From Paenibacillus sp. (lineage in GTDB: Bacteria; Bacillota; Bacilli; Paenibacillales; Paenibacillaceae), in NCBI GenBank assembly GCA_023512345.1, contig JAILZT010000022.1, positions 1 through 64,000 on the forward strand: 64,000 nt of DNA, written 5' to 3'. Position numbers and translations under genes: made by a program. Below are positions 62,030 through 64,000 of this stretch, piece by piece. The first letter of the stretch is position 1. Each line of letters starts with the position of its first letter. The notes under the pieces were generated by a model. The model saw only the letters and a list, made by a program, of their open reading frames with translations, did not search any database and was not told the DNA's origin.

Positions 62030-62657
62030 CGAATTCCACCTTAGTAACTTGTCCTTGTACAAGTACTTCATCGTTTGGAAAAACTCTGGGTGGTATATTT
62101 TTATTTGCTGCCTGGAGGATAATGTTGTCTCCGTCATAAAAGACTCTCTTCAAGGTTCCTTCATCGCCATTTACAATTACAACACCGATCTTGCCATGTT
62201 GAATGTGTCTTTGTTTTTTTACTAGAACACGCATACCTTCACCAATGCCTTCTTCAATCATGCTATCTCCTTTGACAATGAGGAAAAAATATTCACCATC
62301 AGACACTGAATTCTTCGAAACTACTTCATATCCAACAATATCTTCTTGTGCCAGACTGTTATAACCTGCTCTAACCTCTCCGTAAATTGGAATCTGGACC
62401 ATCTCCACTGTCATCATATCGATATCGAATGTATTTCTTGGGTTAAAAGTATCCTCTTCACCACCTGTTATATATCCGAGAGGCTTTCCAAAGTAAATAG
62501 CTATAGTTTGTAAAGATTTAACCTGAGGGTTTTCTGTTCTATTGCTGAGTATTTGAGACAGTGTAGTATACGGAATTCCGGTATCTTTAGCTAACTTGTA
62601 TTTACTAATTTTACTCTCATCCATAAGCTTCTGTATTCTTTCAGAAATATTACTCAC
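62022..62657 (-). CDS. S24/LexA-type phage repressor (CI-like)
   Basis: A 211-aa repressor. It has an N-terminal XRE helix-turn-helix (about 8-62, KLAKDTGIPYTTLSQILSNR) and a C-terminal S24 peptidase domain with autocleavage site A97-G98 in EVRAG, Ser132 in GDSM and Lys170 in GTLKRV. RecA-stimulated self-cleavage on DNA damage is expected. It is divergent from the Cro-like gene across three operators. GAGGTGAGT precedes the ATG. Confidence 0.92.
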   Translation of the reverse strand: MSNISERIQKLMDESKISKYKLAKDTGIPYTTLSQILSNRTENPQVKSLQTIAIYFGKPLGYITGGEEDTFNPRNTFDIDMMTVEMVQIPIYGEVRAGYNSLAQEDIVGYEVVSKNSVSDGEYFFLIVKGDSMIEEGIGEGMRVLVKKQRHIQHGKIGVVIVNGDEGTLKRVFYDGDNIILQAANKNIPPRVFPNDEVLVQGQVTKVEFDV

Positions 62658-62678
62658 CTCTCAAAATCCTCCCTATAG

Positions 62679-62700
62679 TTATATCTCTTATGAGTTATAA
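62679..62700. promoter_or_regulatory. Repressor operator O1
   Basis: TTATATCTC-TTATGAGTTATAA, aligned with the two other sites (consensus TTATAAC-NNN-TATGAGTTATA). It lies 22 bp upstream of the repressor start, in its 5' leader, downstream of TTGACA-N16-TATACT on the minus strand (about 62747-62720). Confidence 0.75.
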
Positions 62701-62775
62701 CTCAATATAGTCATAGTATATTGATTTAGTTAGATTTGTCAAGAATGACAGAGCAAACAGAAGATAATCAAGGAT

Positions 62776-62797
62776 TTTATAACTTATATAAGTTATA
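62776..62797. promoter_or_regulatory. Repressor operator O2
   Basis: TTATAACTTATATAAGTTATAT, the most symmetric copy, upstream of the -35 region of the Cro-like gene. Centre to centre it is 32 bp, about three helical turns, from O3. Confidence 0.78.
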
Positions 62798-62807
62798 TTT
62801 AGAGTTG

Positions 62808-62829
62808 TTTATAACGTCTATGAGTTATA
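62808..62829. promoter_or_regulatory. Repressor operator O3
   Basis: TTATAACGTC-TATGAGTTATAC lies between TTGTTT (-35) and TACTAT (-10) of the rightward promoter (17-bp spacer), so binding should block the Cro-like gene. Confidence 0.78.
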
Positions 62830-62854
62830 CTATGTTTTCAGGAGGTGGTAAAAC

Positions 62855-63070
62855 ATGGGGCTGAAAATTGAAGAAAACATGCAGAGGCTCATAAATGAAA
62901 AGAACTGGACAATTTATCGTCTTGCAAAAGAGAGCGATGTAGCTGTATCTGCATTGTATAACATAGGAAAAAAAAGACAAGGCCCATACGCAGAAACTCT
63001 AATCAAGTTGGCAGATGCACTGGAAGTTACAGTTGATGAGTTATTACGCGGAAAGAGTAAAAACAAATGA
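62855..63070 (+). CDS. Cro-like XRE helix-turn-helix regulator
   Basis: A 71-aa protein that is a single XRE domain (RLAKESDVAVSALYNIGKKR recognition region, ADALEVTVDELL). It is divergent from the S24 repressor and presumably acts as its antagonist in the lysis/lysogeny or excision switch. AGGAGGTGG lies 7 nt before the ATG. Confidence 0.88.
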   Translation: MGLKIEENMQRLINEKNWTIYRLAKESDVAVSALYNIGKKRQGPYAETLIKLADALEVTVDELLRGKSKNK

Positions 63071-63145
63071 TTTATGCAGATTTTATTCCTTTCAAATAGG
63101 GATTATGTTACACAATACACGCTCATTGAAAGGAGGTAGCTATCA

Positions 63146-63451
63146 ATGTCCACCATTGAAGAAGCTATTGCTAGCATCGTTGCAGCGCAAGTTTTTGCAG
63201 CTGAAAAGAGGATCATGGAACGCTTGTCCGTGCAGTCTGATCGGACACTAACCTTCACAGAAACTTGTGAATACCTTGGAATGTCGGATTATACTCTCCG
63301 AAATCTCTGCAAGGCCAAACGCATTCCGTACAGGACTATCGGTTCTGAGGGGTCGAGATCACCTCGTTACTTATTCACTTCTAGCAGTTTGGATCGTTGG
63401 ATAAGGGAAGAAGAGGATAGGAACTGGAGAAGGGTGATGGTAAATGAATAG
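63146..63451 (+). CDS. Excisionase-like HTH_17 protein
   Basis: A 101-aa protein with a MerR/excisionase-type helix-turn-helix (about 35-90, TETCEYLGMSDYTLRNLCKAKRIP, RYLFTSSSLDRWI). It is a probable Xis or early regulator. AAAGGAGG is 9 nt before the ATG. It overlaps the next gene by 8 bp. Confidence 0.78.
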   Translation: MSTIEEAIASIVAAQVFAAEKRIMERLSVQSDRTLTFTETCEYLGMSDYTLRNLCKAKRIPYRTIGSEGSRSPRYLFTSSSLDRWIREEEDRNWRRVMVNE

Positions 63452-63731
63452 TAAAGCTCAATTGAAAACCGCACATACTCCACTTAAACAGACAATTATG
63501 ATGCCCTTAGAACTAGGACAGGCCAAGGACATCGTCGAGTTAGATACAGAAAAAAACCACATCTGTATTACTTTACAATCTTGTTTGGATGCAGGAGCGG
63601 GGCCAGACCTACTCCACCAAATCATAGCTATGTTCCGGCGTTTTTGGATGCACAAGCCACTCGTATTAGCCTTTATCGATGATATGGAGGTAAGGTATAT
63701 AACCTCTTTGGAAGGAGAATCAAATTGTTAA
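63444..63731 (+). CDS. Small phage protein, unknown
   Basis: A 95-aa protein, start overlapping the excisionase-like gene and end overlapping the ParB-like gene, so it belongs to the same early operon. It contains NHICITLQSCLDAGAGPDLLHQI and a hydrophobic WMHKPLVLAFIDD. No family was recognised. Confidence 0.68.
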   Translation: MNSKAQLKTAHTPLKQTIMMPLELGQAKDIVELDTEKNHICITLQSCLDAGAGPDLLHQIIAMFRRFWMHKPLVLAFIDDMEVRYITSLEGESNC

Positions 63732-64000
63732 TTGATATCAACAAAATTAAAGTGAGTGACCGGATCAGAACAGAATTCAGCGGAATAGAAGATCTAGCCA
63801 ATGATATTGAAGAAAATGGACTTATTAATCCCCTTGTAGTAACACCAGATTATCAATTGATTGCCGGTGAACGGAGATTACGCGCACACCAATTTCTGAA
63901 AAGAGATAAAGTTAGGGTCCATGTAATGGAAGTTAGGGATTATGCACATCAACTGCAATTGGAAATAAGCGAGAATGAACATCGCAAAGACTTCACCTGG
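63725..64000 (+). CDS. ParB/Srx-like nuclease-domain protein (partial)
   Basis: The first 92 codons of a ParB N-terminal-domain protein, cut by the window edge. It shows NDIEENGLINPLVV, the nucleotide-binding AGERRLRAHQ and EISENEHRKDF. It could be a plasmid/phage partition or regulatory ParB-like protein. TTG 63725 follows AAGGAG and overlaps the upstream stop codon. Confidence 0.82.
   Translation, partial: MLIDINKIKVSDRIRTEFSGIEDLANDIEENGLINPLVVTPDYQLIAGERRLRAHQFLKRDKVRVHVMEVRDYAHQLQLEISENEHRKDFTW

Larger units (their letters stand above)
60077..64000. mobile_element. Integrated prophage or ICE, left end (partial)
   Basis: The tRNA att fragment, an adjacent tyrosine integrase, an S24-type repressor, a divergent Cro-like gene, an excisionase-like gene and a ParB-like gene form the standard lysogeny/early module. 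The right end lies outside the window, so phage and ICE cannot be told apart. Confidence 0.85.

Overview
The window is chromosomal DNA from a low-to-mid GC, endospore-forming Firmicute, most likely a Paenibacillus. The evidence is the plant-polysaccharide enzyme set (GH2, GH74-X2-X2-CBM3, GH36, GH127, GH94), a BclA-like collagen exosporium protein, DUF2935, DUF3231 and DUF2569 proteins, strong AGGAGG ribosome sites with many TTG/GTG starts, and Bacillus-type CcpA, GlnR/TnrA, Fur and LexA/DinR sites. No rRNA or complete tRNA gene was found; one tRNA 3' fragment is present.

Layout. 1-8.9 kb: GH2 beta-galactosidase, DinB-fold protein, Crp/Fnr regulator, chemoreceptor, cysteine synthase, lipoprotein. 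9-16 kb: collagen-like spore protein, then a GH74 xyloglucanase, a small membrane protein and a methyltransferase-like protein lying between two identical 432-bp direct repeats. Each repeat looks like a complete minus-strand non-coding RNA gene: promoter, about 378 nt without a substantial ORF, and a terminator. This is the most novel feature of the window. 16-24.7 kb: flavodoxin/ferredoxin protein, GH36 alpha-galactosidase, nitroreductase, SGNH esterase, phosphoesterase, methionine aminopeptidase, HEAT-like protein. 24.8-30.7 kb: nitrate assimilation on the minus strand, with a nitrate reductase fused to its own flavoprotein reductase, a NarK/NasA transporter, a long leader containing a terminator, and a perfect GlnR/TnrA box. 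30.8-39.4 kb: mixed housekeeping and stress genes, a MITE-like element, a split ThrE/YjjPB exporter, and a Y-family polymerase and a YitT protein that carry copies of the same LexA-box promoter. 39.5-46.2 kb: AraC/GH127 and LacI/GH94 sugar modules with LacI operator palindromes. 46.3-54.6 kb: small proteins, a YtrA-type GntR/ABC operon, dehydrogenase, membrane proteins, a kinase-fold protein and an acetyltransferase. 54.7-58.2 kb: a Fur-controlled siderophore module (Btr-like AraC regulator with its own binding-protein domain, FeuA-like lipoprotein, nitroreductase). 58.2-59.8 kb: remnants of a nuclease/transposase and an integrase, then an AT-rich methyltransferase behind a leader with a terminator and a short ORF. 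60.1-64 kb: the left end of an integrated prophage or ICE inserted at the 3' end of a tRNA-Val(GAC) gene, with integrase, S24 repressor, a Cro-like regulator, three operators, an excisionase-like protein and a ParB-like gene that runs off the window.

How the genes work together. Secreted GH74 would cut xyloglucan outside the cell. Cytoplasmic GH2, GH36, GH127 and GH94 could then take apart imported galactose-, arabinose- and glucose-containing oligosaccharides, under CcpA (cre site), LacI and AraC control. Transporters for these sugars are not in the window. All family names come from reading the translated sequences; no database search was run.
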